This document shows positions 1 through 7,408 of a DNA stretch of 17,239 nt, piece by piece. The stretch comes from an uncultured Eubacteriales bacterium (lineage in GTDB: Bacteria > Bacillota > Clostridia > Peptostreptococcales > Anaerovoracaceae). The stretch lies in the NCBI GenBank assembly GCA_900542565.1, contig UQOC01000050.1:1-17239 (forward strand). The letters are read 5' to 3'. The notes beneath the pieces were generated by a model. The model worked only from the letters and a program-made list of their open reading frames with translations. It was not told the DNA's origin and made no database searches. The position numbers were made by a program, and so were the translations under genes. Positions within the stretch are counted from its first letter, which is position 1, and each line of letters begins with the position of its first letter.

Positions 1-88
1 AAACGAACTTCGTTAAAGGAAGGTACATCTGGAAGTTAGTTTTTCATTTCAAGAGGCTGTAAAAGAAGCTCCATGACACGAATCTGTA

Positions 89-118
89 TTGACCATAGAG
101 GGGGTCATATAATATAAT
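89..118 (+). promoter_or_regulatory. Sigma-A-type promoter of the LtaS-like gene
   Basis: TTGACC at 89-94 and TATAAT at 113-118 are separated by 18 nt, a near-consensus vegetative promoter. Transcription should begin near 125, leaving about 45 nt of leader before the start codon at 170. A second overlapping TATAAT at 108-113 is spaced too closely (13 nt) to pair with this -35. An inverted repeat TGACC-N8-GGTCA at 90-107 lies across the -35 and spacer and could be an operator. The rest of 1-88 shows only a short palindrome, AACGAA-c-TTCGTT, near the left edge and no recognisable gene. Confidence 0.75.
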
Positions 119-169
119 AGATATATTCAGATCAATCATTAAGCAATAAAAGGGGCAAAAAACGAGATT

Positions 170-2155
170 ATGTCACAGAAAGGGATCGGGTCCAAAATGA
201 AAGTCAGAGCTAAAGACTTTGCTTTGCTTGCGGTAATTTTCGCCGGACTTGTCATGATGGAAGTTGTTTTCAGGGGAGCGACCATCGGATTTGAGGCGAC
301 TGATTATCTTTTTACGGAAATTCTTTTGATAACATTGATGTCGCTGTCATGCGCATCCTTGATCTTTTTTTTCAGAACAGCAATACCCGGAAGAGGCGGA
401 AAGATAATTTACGGGGCTCTTATTGCAGCTGTTACGGTTCTATTTTTATCTCAGACTGTATACTATACGATATTTGATACTTACTACACAGTGTATTCCT
501 TTATGAACGGCGCACAGGTAGTGGAATTTATGAGCGTCATCATAAATGCCATATTCAGATGCATCATACCATTTCTGATGATAACTGCAGTCGGCGTGCT
601 CATAGGGATCATAGGGTGCAGAAAAAATTTTGCACATGACATGCAGCAGGAGAGACGAAAAACAAGGGTCTTTTTTGTGGTATTGTCTTTGCTCCTGTGT
701 GCAGGCACATTGAGCGGGAGCATACTTTTCAGCTCGGTAAAGGACGATGACCCCAAGTCCCCTTATCAGGCTCTTTACGGTACAGGAGAGATACAAAATT
801 CGGTACGGTGCACAGGCCTCATCGGGGCCATGGGTATAGACGGCTGGAAACTGCTGGTAGGATTTGAACCCGATGTCGAAGTTGATGAACCATATGTGGA
901 GCCGGAACCGGAGGATAATATCATTGAGAGCCTTGACTTTGCCCAGCTGGCAGAAAATGAAGATGACAAGACGATAAAAGTCATCCATGAATATTTCGGC
1001 AGCATAACACCGACCAAACAAAATGACAAGACAGGCATCTTCCAGGGGAAAAATCTCATATTCATTACAGCGGAGAGTTTTTCGGATATGGCTGTCGACC
1101 CGGTCCATACGCCTACACTTTACAAACTGATGACAGAAGGCTATCATTTTACTAACTTTTATAATCCGATATGGGGAGTGAGCACTCTGGATGGTGAGTA
1201 TGTGAATCTGCTGAGCCTGGTGCCGAAACCAGGTGTCTGGTCCATGAAAGAATCCCATGACAACGCCCTGCCGTTCACCCTCGGACATCAGTTTGGCAAT
1301 CTGGGATATGAGACCAAAGCGTATCACGATCACAGCGTATTTTACTATAACAGGGATATTTCCCATCCAAATCTTGGTTATGACTTTAAGGGCCAGGATC
1401 AGGGATACAGCTTTACGGATCAATGGCCTGAATCAGACCTTGAAATGGTCGACAAGACCACACCGGACTTTCTTACGCCTGACGAAAACGGACAGATACA
1501 GCCTTTCCATGTGTATTACCTGACAGTCAGCGGACATCTTGGCTATACTTTCCTTGGGAATGCCATGGCGCACAAGCATCAGGATGAAGTGGCAGACATG
1601 GATATGTCCGAAGGATGCAGGGCCTATGTAGCATGCAATATGGAGCTGGATCAGGCAGTGGAGCTGCTGATACAGAGGCTGGACGAAGCCGGGGTGCTCC
1701 AGGATACGGTCATAGCCATTGCAGGAGACCACTATCCTTACGGGCTGACCGTGGACGAGATCAGCGAATTCAGAGGACACGATATAGATACGGAATATGA
1801 GATGTATCAGAGCACATTCCTTCTGTGGACTCCGGGAATGGAACCGGAGACAGTGGATAAGCTGTGCGGAAATATGGATATCTTGCCGACTTTGTCCAAC
1901 ATGTTTGGTCTGGAATATGATTCCAGGCTGTTTATGGGCAAGGATATATTCTCAGACAGCGAAGGGTTTGTGGTATTTAAGGATAAGAACTGGATAAGTG
2001 AGAAAGGAACAAGAGAAGAGCTGCTGGAGACAGATCCGGAGTATGTTGAAAAGATAGATTCCAAAGTGGCAGATATGTTCAATTTTTCAGCCCTGGTGCT
2101 GGATGAGGATTATTATTCATATCTGCTTCCATATATGCAAAAAAGGTCCGGCTGA
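170..2155 (+). CDS. LtaS-like membrane sulfatase-fold enzyme (phosphoglycerol transferase family)
   Basis: This 661-residue protein is probably a polyglycerol-phosphate or phosphoglycerol transferase of the LtaS/MdoB superfamily, which uses phosphatidylglycerol to build or modify envelope polymers outside the membrane. What I see: five hydrophobic segments (about residues 12-35, 46-69, 78-102, 117-149, 163-188), an acidic linker (about 233-265), then a sulfatase-fold domain. Family landmarks are FITAESF with metal-ligand Glu302, a candidate nucleophile Thr339 in GVSTLDGEY where LtaS has a TSDAE-like motif, YLTVSGH, and AGDHYPYG with Asp520 and His521. The start is uncertain: ATG 170 has AAAAGGGG about 14 nt upstream, while ATG 197 (residue 10) is the alternative and leaves the first membrane segment intact. 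The gene is preceded by its own promoter and converges on the next gene. The exact polymer made (lipoteichoic acid or another glycan modification) is inference. Confidence 0.85.
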   Translation: MSQKGIGSKMKVRAKDFALLAVIFAGLVMMEVVFRGATIGFEATDYLFTEILLITLMSLSCASLIFFFRTAIPGRGGKIIYGALIAAVTVLFLSQTVYYTIFDTYYTVYSFMNGAQVVEFMSVIINAIFRCIIPFLMITAVGVLIGIIGCRKNFAHDMQQERRKTRVFFVVLSLLLCAGTLSGSILFSSVKDDDPKSPYQALYGTGEIQNSVRCTGLIGAMGIDGWKLLVGFEPDVEVDEPYVEPEPEDNIIESLDFAQLAENEDDKTIKVIHEYFGSITPTKQNDKTGIFQGKNLIFITAESFSDMAVDPVHTPTLYKLMTEGYHFTNFYNPIWGVSTLDGEYVNLLSLVPKPGVWSMKESHDNALPFTLGHQFGNLGYETKAYHDHSVFYYNRDISHPNLGYDFKGQDQGYSFTDQWPESDLEMVDKTTPDFLTPDENGQIQPFHVYYLTVSGHLGYTFLGNAMAHKHQDEVADMDMSEGCRAYVACNMELDQAVELLIQRLDEAGVLQDTVIAIAGDHYPYGLTVDEISEFRGHDIDTEYEMYQSTFLLWTPGMEPETVDKLCGNMDILPTLSNMFGLEYDSRLFMGKDIFSDSEGFVVFKDKNWISEKGTREELLETDPEYVEKIDSKVADMFNFSALVLDEDYYSYLLPYMQKRSG

Positions 2156-2173
2156 TCCGGACCTTTGATTTTT
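2142..2173 (+). terminator. Bidirectional intrinsic terminator at the stop codon of the LtaS-like gene
   Basis: A perfect 10-bp stem, AAAGGTCCGG (2142-2151) with CCGGACCTTT (2157-2166), has a 5-nt loop and is followed by T5 at 2169-2173. The TGA stop codon (2153-2155) lies inside the loop, so the left arm is coding sequence. On the minus strand the same hairpin is followed by a run of six T (complement of 2139-2144), so it can also end transcripts of the convergent gene. Confidence 0.85.
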
Positions 2174-2180
2174 AAGGAGC

Positions 2181-2202
2181 AGATCCGGACTCAGCCGGAT
2201 CT
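2181..2202. terminator. Second convergent terminator hairpin
   Basis: AGATCCGG (2181-2188) pairs with CCGGATCT (2195-2202) around a 6-nt loop. On the plus strand it is followed by TTTCAGTTTTC, giving a backup terminator for the LtaS-like gene. On the minus strand it begins two bases after the stop codon of the convergent gene but lacks a T-run of its own. Read on the minus strand, it resembles the hairpin at 2142-2166. Confidence 0.6.
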
Positions 2203-2204
2203 TT

Positions 2205-3287
2205 TCAGTTTTCAAGGATAAAATCCATATATACCGGGTTATGATCGGAGCATACGAACTGCAGATCGACTACATCAGAACTCACCAGCCGTACATTATC
2301 TGAGATTATGAACCCGTCTATGGTAAGCTGGAAATTTGTTTCCGGATCCCACGGCTTATCTGCGTTGCGGCAGCTTGGGACAGGGTTTTCCTCATCAAAA
2401 GGAGCGACGACCGTGAAACCTTCCGGAACCGAATCATACGGGAAAGGCTGGGCCCAGCTGTAATCTTCTCCTGATACTCCAAAAACTTCTGAAGAATCAT
2501 CCAGCAGATCTTTATTAAAATCTCCTCCGCATATTACATAATTCCCGGCTTCGTATTCGGCAGTCATATCCTCATACATCATGGCAAGCTGTGCTTCGGC
2601 CACGGTGGGATCTGTGGTGTAGGCTGAAAGATGGAAATTTATCAGCACCAGTTCTTTTCCGTCAGCGGCAGGAAGCCGGCTGATACTGTAGCATCTGTCC
2701 AGGTCAAAGAACTTGGCCAGTCCGCTCTGGATAGGAAGGCTGCGCCTAACAGATGAGGTGACTGGATAGTCTGACATGGTGGCTATGCCTGCCTGGGATT
2801 TGCCGTGAGGTTCAAGTATAGGATAGAACAGATAGGACGAATCGTAGTTCTGGGCAAAGATTTTGTATTTTTCGTCAAATCTTGAGGCTATCATTCCATA
2901 TTCGTTAAGGTGATAGCTCCTGGTGGCGTCTGTATCCACTTCCTGAAGAAAATAAAAATCGGAGTCAAAGGAAACAAGGTCATCAGATATCTGTTTCACT
3001 GTTTTTTCAACGATCTCTTTGGAAAATCCCCTTGAATATTCTCCGCCGTCCATGAAAAATGAATATTGGTCAGTATAGGCACCGAAGCCTATGTTCCATG
3101 ATGTTATGCTGAGAGTTTCTCCTGTTGGGACTGCCCCGGCCTGAACGCCGGAAGCCGGCACGGTCACTTCAAGGGGCAGGTTGTCCTCTTCTCTGTGATA
3201 GTCGATTAACAGGTAGGCCACATATGCCAGGACGATCAGTAAGAGAACGCCTATGATGATCCCTGATATTTTTAAAGCCTTTTTCAT
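2205..3287 (-). CDS. Membrane-anchored endonuclease/exonuclease/phosphatase-fold protein
   Basis: This 360-residue protein carries one N-terminal hydrophobic anchor (about residues 8-29), a short linker, then an endonuclease/exonuclease/phosphatase (EEP, DNase I-like) domain facing outside. Family residues are visible in order: Asn65 (SWNIGFG), Glu116 (LQEVD), His219 (NFHLSAY), Asp256 and Asn258 (GGDFNKD), Asp324 (TIDGF), and Asp348-His349 (CSDHNP). The full catalytic set is present, so a metal-dependent phosphodiesterase or phosphatase is expected. The substrate (nucleic acid, phospholipid or inositol phosphate) cannot be told from the sequence. The start at 3287 is chosen because AAGGAG lies 10 nt upstream and the anchor begins at once. 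A longer in-frame start at 3383 would run through the promoter. It is transcribed alone, convergent with the LtaS-like gene. Confidence 0.85.
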   Translation of the reverse strand: MKKALKISGIIIGVLLLIVLAYVAYLLIDYHREEDNLPLEVTVPASGVQAGAVPTGETLSITSWNIGFGAYTDQYSFFMDGGEYSRGFSKEIVEKTVKQISDDLVSFDSDFYFLQEVDTDATRSYHLNEYGMIASRFDEKYKIFAQNYDSSYLFYPILEPHGKSQAGIATMSDYPVTSSVRRSLPIQSGLAKFFDLDRCYSISRLPAADGKELVLINFHLSAYTTDPTVAEAQLAMMYEDMTAEYEAGNYVICGGDFNKDLLDDSSEVFGVSGEDYSWAQPFPYDSVPEGFTVVAPFDEENPVPSCRNADKPWDPETNFQLTIDGFIISDNVRLVSSDVVDLQFVCSDHNPVYMDFILEN

Positions 3288-3318
3288 GTCGATATTTCTC
3301 CTTGGTGCTTTTGGAAAA

Positions 3319-3347
3319 ACTTTAACATAAGAGTATGTTTTTTTCAA
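3319..3347 (-). promoter_or_regulatory. Promoter of the EEP-fold gene
   Basis: On the minus strand TTGAAA (3347-3342) and TAAAGT (3324-3319) are separated by 17 nt. The -10 is preceded by TGT, giving an extended -10 (TGnTAAAGT). Transcription would start near 3312, giving a leader of about 25 nt with the AAGGAG binding site. Confidence 0.6.
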
Positions 3348-3365
3348 CTTTATCGACAGGGCTGA

Positions 3366-3408
3366 TATAATAACCGCCGTCAAATCTGCGGAAAACTGCT
3401 GGTATGAT
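3366..3408 (+). promoter_or_regulatory. Candidate promoter(s) of the structured RNA
   Basis: Two -10-like sites precede the structured RNA on the plus strand. TATAAT at 3366-3371 is a perfect hexamer but has no clear -35. TATGAT at 3403-3408 carries an extended TGG immediately upstream, with only a weak -35 (GTCAAA, 3379-3384). They predict transcript starts near 3378 or 3416. The second fits better with a transcript whose 5' end lies just outside the closing helix. Confidence 0.4.
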
Positions 3409-3415
3409 ACTGCCC

Positions 3416-3632
3416 GCCAGAGACCAGAGATAAGTTCTCTTTTTAGCTGTGACCGCCCAGCACAAGAACCGAAAGCCCGTAAAAGGTTCTCTTAATGCGC
3501 ACAGGTACACATAGCAAGAACCGCAAGGTTCTTGGTCGCTGCGTAAAACGGAAATAAGAGGATCGGAAAGCATATATAACAGGCATTTAGGTTCTCAGGA
3601 ACATCATCCGCAGCGGAAAGGAGAACTTTTTT
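3416..3632 (+). ncRNA. Unassigned structured RNA, about 200 nt, rod-shaped with closing helix and T6 terminator
   Basis: No credible protein fits here, but the plus strand folds well. P1: 3432-3450 pairs with 3610-3628 (19 positions, three G-U, one mismatch, plus G3451-C3609), directly followed by T6 (3627-3632). P2: GGTTCTCTTA (3485-3494) with TAAGAGGATC (3555-3564), 10 bp. P3: TGCGCA (3496-3501) with TGCGTA (3540-3545). P4: CAAGAACC (3515-3522), GCAA loop, GGTTCTTG (3527-3534). An extra helix, AGAACC (3465-3470) with GGTTCT (3590-3595), would complete one long rod. Size, single-rod shape and terminal closing helix are like 6S RNA, but I cannot match conserved 6S bases by eye. Alternatives are an attenuating leader of dnaE, whose start codon is 142 nt beyond the T-run, or an undescribed RNA. 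The 5' end is approximate. I saw no T-box, tmRNA, RNase P or SRP hallmark. Confidence 0.6.
3590..3632 (+). terminator. Intrinsic terminator or attenuator before dnaE
   Basis: GTTCTC (3591-3596) can pair with GAGAAC (3621-3626), enclosing a small CCG-CAG-CGG hairpin, and T6 follows at 3627-3632. The same GAGAAC arm is also the 3' strand of the long-range closing helix P1, so local and long-range partners compete. Either pairing places a stable stem directly before the T-run. Confidence 0.55.
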
Positions 3633-3774
3633 ATGGCGAAGGGGCTGAACACATCTGCCGGTCAACTTTGCGGCCATAGTCAGCTCATTAAACTATGCGG
3701 TAAATGCCATAATCTTAAATCGCCCTTTAAATACCCATCTGTCTGTGCTAAAATGGAACAAAAGGAGGCAGACT
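3633..3774 (+). other. Leader of dnaE, no gene seen
   Basis: This 142-nt stretch lies between the T6 terminator and the dnaE start. I see no strong promoter: CATAAT (3708-3713) and TAAAAT (3749-3754) lack good -35 partners. The strong ribosome binding site AAAGGAGG (3761-3768) is 6 nt before ATG 3775. An ATG at 3633 opens a reading frame that runs into dnaE out of frame and looks spurious. How dnaE is transcribed (readthrough of the upstream terminator or a weak local promoter) is therefore open. Confidence 0.4.
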
Positions 3775-6700
3775 ATGGCATTTACCCATTTACATGTTCA
3801 TACCGAATACAGTTTGCTGGACGGAGCGGCCAGGATACCCGATCTGGTGGCCCACGCCAAAGAGCTGGGCATGGAAAGCCTTGCCATAACCGACCACGGG
3901 GCAATGTTCGGAGTCATAGATTTCTATAAGGAATGCAAAAAAGCCGGTATCAAACCGATCATTGGCTGCGAGGTATATACCGCCGCCAGAAAGATGACCG
4001 ACAAAGACCCCAACAAGGACAAGCATCAGGGACATCTGGTGCTGCTGGCCAAGGACAACGACGGATACAGGAACCTCATAAAGATCGTTTCTGCCGGTTA
4101 CATAACGGGATACTATTATAAGCCCCGTATAGATAAAGATGTGCTCAGAGAGCATAGCGAGGGGATAATAGCCCTTTCCGCCTGCCTGGCAGGAAATGTC
4201 CAGCATAAGCTCCTGATGGGAGATTATGAGGGAGCCAAGGCAGAGGCCGCCGAGCTTCTGGAGATTTTCGGCAAGGGCAATTTCTACATAGAAATGCAGG
4301 ACCAGGGCCTTGAAGAAGAGGCCAGGATCAACCCTCAGCTTTTGGAGATAAGCCGCCAGCTGGATATACCCGTTGTGGCCACCAACGATGTCCACTATGT
4401 GAGAAAGTCCGACGCCGTCACCCACGATGTGCTGCTGGCCATCCAGACGGCTACCAGCATCAATGACGAAAACAGGATGCGCTTCCCCAACGACGAGTTC
4501 TATCTCAAGAGCGAAGCCGAGATGAGAAAGATCTTTGCCGCAGTGCCGGAAGCTGTCGACAACACTCAGATGGTGGCTGACGCCTGCAATGTGGAGTTTG
4601 AGTTTGGCAAATATCATCTGCCTGAGTTCAAGGCGCCGGAAGGCTTCACCAACAGAGAATATCTCAGGCACCTCTGCGACGAGGGTCTCAAAGTCCGCTA
4701 CGGCGACGAGCCTTCGCAGGAGCTGCGGGACAGGCTGGAATACGAACTGGGCGTCATCGAGTCCATGGGCTATGTGGAATATTTTCTGATAGTGTGGGAC
4801 TTTATCAATTTCGCCAGAGAAAACGGCATAGCCGTTGGGCCGGGCAGAGGCTCTGCGGACGGTTCTCTCGTAGCCTACTGCCTGCACATAACAGATGTGG
4901 ACCCGATAAAATACAACCTCATATTTGAGCGGTTCCTCAATCCGGAGAGGGTCAGCATGCCCGATATAGATGTGGATTTCTGCTACGAAAGACGGCAGGA
5001 AGTCATCGACTATGTTACGGAAAAATACGGCAAAGACCGGGTATGCCAGATCATAACCTTCGGTACCATGAAAGCCCGACAGGCTGTCCGTGATGTGGGC
5101 AGGGCTCTTGATGTCAGCTATGCCGAAACCGATGTGATAGCCAAGGCCATACCCATGGGCAAGGGTATGAACATCAAGGCTGCACTCAAGACCAATCCGG
5201 AGCTGCAGCAGATGTACGACGAAAATCCCAAAGCCAGGCAGGTGCTTGATACGGCCATGGCCCTTGAGGGCATGCCGCGCCATGCGTCAACCCATGCGGC
5301 AGGAGTGGTGATCTCCAAAGACCCGCTGGACGAATATGTACCCCTTTACCTTTCAGATAAGGGACCGGCGACCCAGTTCACCATGACCACCATCGAAGAG
5401 CTGGGGCTGCTGAAGATGGACTTTCTGGGGCTGAGGAACCTGACAGTCATCAGGGACGCTCTGGAAATGATAGAGCAGGATCACGGTGTAAAGATAGATT
5501 TTTCCAAGATGGACTACGATGATCCGGCCGTATACGAGATGATCTCACAGGGCAACACCCAGGGAGTTTTCCAGCTGGAAAGCCAGGGCATGACCCAGTT
5601 TATGAAATCTCTCAAGCCAAACTGCTTTGAGGACATAGTTGCGGGAGTGTCCCTCTACAGACCGGGACCTATGGATTCCATCCCCAAATATATCGAAAAC
5701 AAGAAAAATCCGGAAAAGGTAAGATACCTCCATCCGGCCCTCGAACCGATACTCAGCGTGACTTACGGCTGCCTGGTATATCAGGAGCAGGTAATGCAGA
5801 TCGTAAGGGATCTGGGCGGCTACAGCTACGGCCGTTCCGACCTGGTGCGCCGGGCCATGTCCAAGAAAAAGATGGATGTCATGCTGGAAGAAAAAGAATA
5901 TTTCATCCACGGCAAGACCGACAAGGACGGCAATGTGGAGATAGCAGGCTGCATACGCAACGGCATACCTGAGCCGGTAGCCGAGGAAATATTCAACGAT
6001 ATGGTCAGCTTTGCCGAATACGCTTTCAACAAGAGCCACGCCGCCGCATATGCGGTGCTGGCCTACGAGACGGGATACCTCAAATGCCACTATCCGGTGG
6101 AATTTATGGCAGCCCTGATGACCAGCGTAATGGGAGATGCGGGGCAGATTTCCAAATATATCAGGAACTGTGCTGAGATGGGCATAGAGGTACTGCCTCC
6201 CTGCGTAAATAAAAGTAAAAAAAAGTTCAGCGTTGACAACGGCAAGATACGCTTCGGCCTGCTGGGAGTCAAAAATGTAGGCGAAAACGCCATCGACGCA
6301 ATGATCAAGGCCAGAGAGGAAAAAGGCGAGCCGAAGGACATCTTCACATTTATCCAGCAGCTGGACATAAGCCAGGTAAACAAGAAAGCCCTGGAAAGCC
6401 TCATCAAATCAGGCGCCTGCAGATGTCTTTCCGAAAACAAGGCCGCCCTGATGAGCGTTTATGAAGGTGCCCTTGAATCAGCCCAGAACAGCAGTAAAAA
6501 GAATCTGGCCGGCCAGATGTCCCTTTTCGACCTGAGCGGACAGATGGGAGATGAGGATCTGGGAGTGGGTACCATGGAAGGCGCCATGCCGGATGTGGCC
6601 GATTTCCCTGAGGATATTTCTCTTGCCATGGAAAAGGAAATGCTGGGCGTGTATATAACCGGACATCCCCTCAGGAACTACGCAGATAAGATCAAAGCCA

Positions 6701-7398
6701 TCTCAACAGTCACTTCCGAAGAGCTGAATCACAAAGATGGCGAAGATGATGATGCCATGGGGTCGGAAACATCCGGCGATGACGGTATAAAGGACGGGAT
6801 GAGGGTCATCATGGCCGGAATGGTGGCCTCCAAGCGGACTCTCATCACCAAGAGCAGCAAGATGATGGCTTTTGTAGCGCTTGAAGATCTTTATGGCGTT
6901 TCAGAACTGGTGGTGTTCCCCAATGTATATGAAAAATGTTCCCACTACCTGCAGGGAGATGATGTCATAGCAGTCAGAGGGACACTGAACTTCAAAGAAG
7001 GAGAAGCGCCTTCTGTGCTTGCCGATGAGATACTGCCCATAGATCAGGCCATGGAGGCTTTCAGCAACGGCTCTGGGGCAGGCAGGAGCAGCCGGCAGAG
7101 CGGCGGATGGCAAAAGGCAGACCGGCGAAGTGAGGCAAGACCTTCGGAGCCGCAGAAAAAAGTCCAGCCGCAGGGTATGATAAAGGTAAAGATGCCCGCC
7201 GGTGATGATATGAACATAGAGCTCGAACAGATAAAGACAACGCTCAAGCGTCATAGGGGCAGAGCCCAGGTGCTCATTTATCTGCCTGACGGCAAGATAC
7301 TCAAGACTGACAGCGATCTGTGGGCAGAGCCGTCAGATGCGCTGCGCAGGCAGCTCATGGCGCTGGTAGGCGCCGAAAATGTTAAAGTGCAGCAATAG
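3775..7398 (+). CDS. dnaE: DNA polymerase III subunit alpha, DnaE type
   Basis: This C-family replicative polymerase has 1,207 residues, normal for DnaE1. Domains in order: an N-terminal PHP domain opening with HLHVHTEYSLLDG (residues 5-17) and retaining its histidines; the polymerase core with GPGRGS (about 356-360), catalytic Asp397 and Asp399 in MPDIDVDF and Asp549 in MDFLGLRN; helix-hairpin-helix region QVNKKALESLI; clamp-binding-like QMSLF (914-918); OB domain (about 1008-1085); and a C-terminal tail domain. Low-complexity inserts are an acidic stretch (about 987-1007) and a Gly/Ser/Arg linker (about 1096-1133). Residue 362 is Asp next to Gly363-Ser364, where the family usually has Ala. 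The start ATG 3775 has AAAGGAGG at 6 nt; an upstream GTG (3745) lacks a binding site. In low-GC Gram-positives DnaE normally works beside PolC, extending RNA primers on the lagging strand. It heads an operon with pfkA. Confidence 0.97.
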   Translation: MAFTHLHVHTEYSLLDGAARIPDLVAHAKELGMESLAITDHGAMFGVIDFYKECKKAGIKPIIGCEVYTAARKMTDKDPNKDKHQGHLVLLAKDNDGYRNLIKIVSAGYITGYYYKPRIDKDVLREHSEGIIALSACLAGNVQHKLLMGDYEGAKAEAAELLEIFGKGNFYIEMQDQGLEEEARINPQLLEISRQLDIPVVATNDVHYVRKSDAVTHDVLLAIQTATSINDENRMRFPNDEFYLKSEAEMRKIFAAVPEAVDNTQMVADACNVEFEFGKYHLPEFKAPEGFTNREYLRHLCDEGLKVRYGDEPSQELRDRLEYELGVIESMGYVEYFLIVWDFINFARENGIAVGPGRGSADGSLVAYCLHITDVDPIKYNLIFERFLNPERVSMPDIDVDFCYERRQEVIDYVTEKYGKDRVCQIITFGTMKARQAVRDVGRALDVSYAETDVIAKAIPMGKGMNIKAALKTNPELQQMYDENPKARQVLDTAMALEGMPRHASTHAAGVVISKDPLDEYVPLYLSDKGPATQFTMTTIEELGLLKMDFLGLRNLTVIRDALEMIEQDHGVKIDFSKMDYDDPAVYEMISQGNTQGVFQLESQGMTQFMKSLKPNCFEDIVAGVSLYRPGPMDSIPKYIENKKNPEKVRYLHPALEPILSVTYGCLVYQEQVMQIVRDLGGYSYGRSDLVRRAMSKKKMDVMLEEKEYFIHGKTDKDGNVEIAGCIRNGIPEPVAEEIFNDMVSFAEYAFNKSHAAAYAVLAYETGYLKCHYPVEFMAALMTSVMGDAGQISKYIRNCAEMGIEVLPPCVNKSKKKFSVDNGKIRFGLLGVKNVGENAIDAMIKAREEKGEPKDIFTFIQQLDISQVNKKALESLIKSGACRCLSENKAALMSVYEGALESAQNSSKKNLAGQMSLFDLSGQMGDEDLGVGTMEGAMPDVADFPEDISLAMEKEMLGVYITGHPLRNYADKIKAISTVTSEELNHKDGEDDDAMGSETSGDDGIKDGMRVIMAGMVASKRTLITKSSKMMAFVALEDLYGVSELVVFPNVYEKCSHYLQGDDVIAVRGTLNFKEGEAPSVLADEILPIDQAMEAFSNGSGAGRSSRQSGGWQKADRRSEARPSEPQKKVQPQGMIKVKMPAGDDMNIELEQIKTTLKRHRGRAQVLIYLPDGKILKTDSDLWAEPSDALRRQLMALVGAENVKVQQ

Positions 7399-7408
7399 GA
7401 GAGGAAAA

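Noticed and set aside
446..1423. 325-codon open frame antisense to the LtaS-like gene
   Set aside because: Cys/His/Tyr-rich composition with no motif and complete overlap with a convincing gene indicate a shadow frame.
3432..3628. CRISPR array or T-box from the repeated AGAACC/GGTTCT elements
   Set aside because: The copies are 6-8 nt, alternate in orientation and have irregular spacing, so they do not form a CRISPR array. No conserved T-box sequence (AGGGTGG-type) is present, and dnaE-pfkA are not typical T-box targets.
3322..3677. Minus-strand small frames of 61 and 83 codons upstream of the EEP gene
   Set aside because: They cover the structured RNA and the EEP promoter, and their sequence merely reflects the repeated GGTTCT arms.
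3633..3929. 98-codon frame beginning with ATG after AAAGGAG
   Set aside because: The apparent binding site is part of the terminator stem, the product has no family features, and the frame runs about 150 nt into dnaE out of frame.
3790..5283. 497-codon open frame antisense to dnaE
   Set aside because: It lies wholly opposite the highly conserved dnaE core, has no ribosome binding site worth noting and encodes no recognisable motif. It is explained by codon bias of the sense gene.
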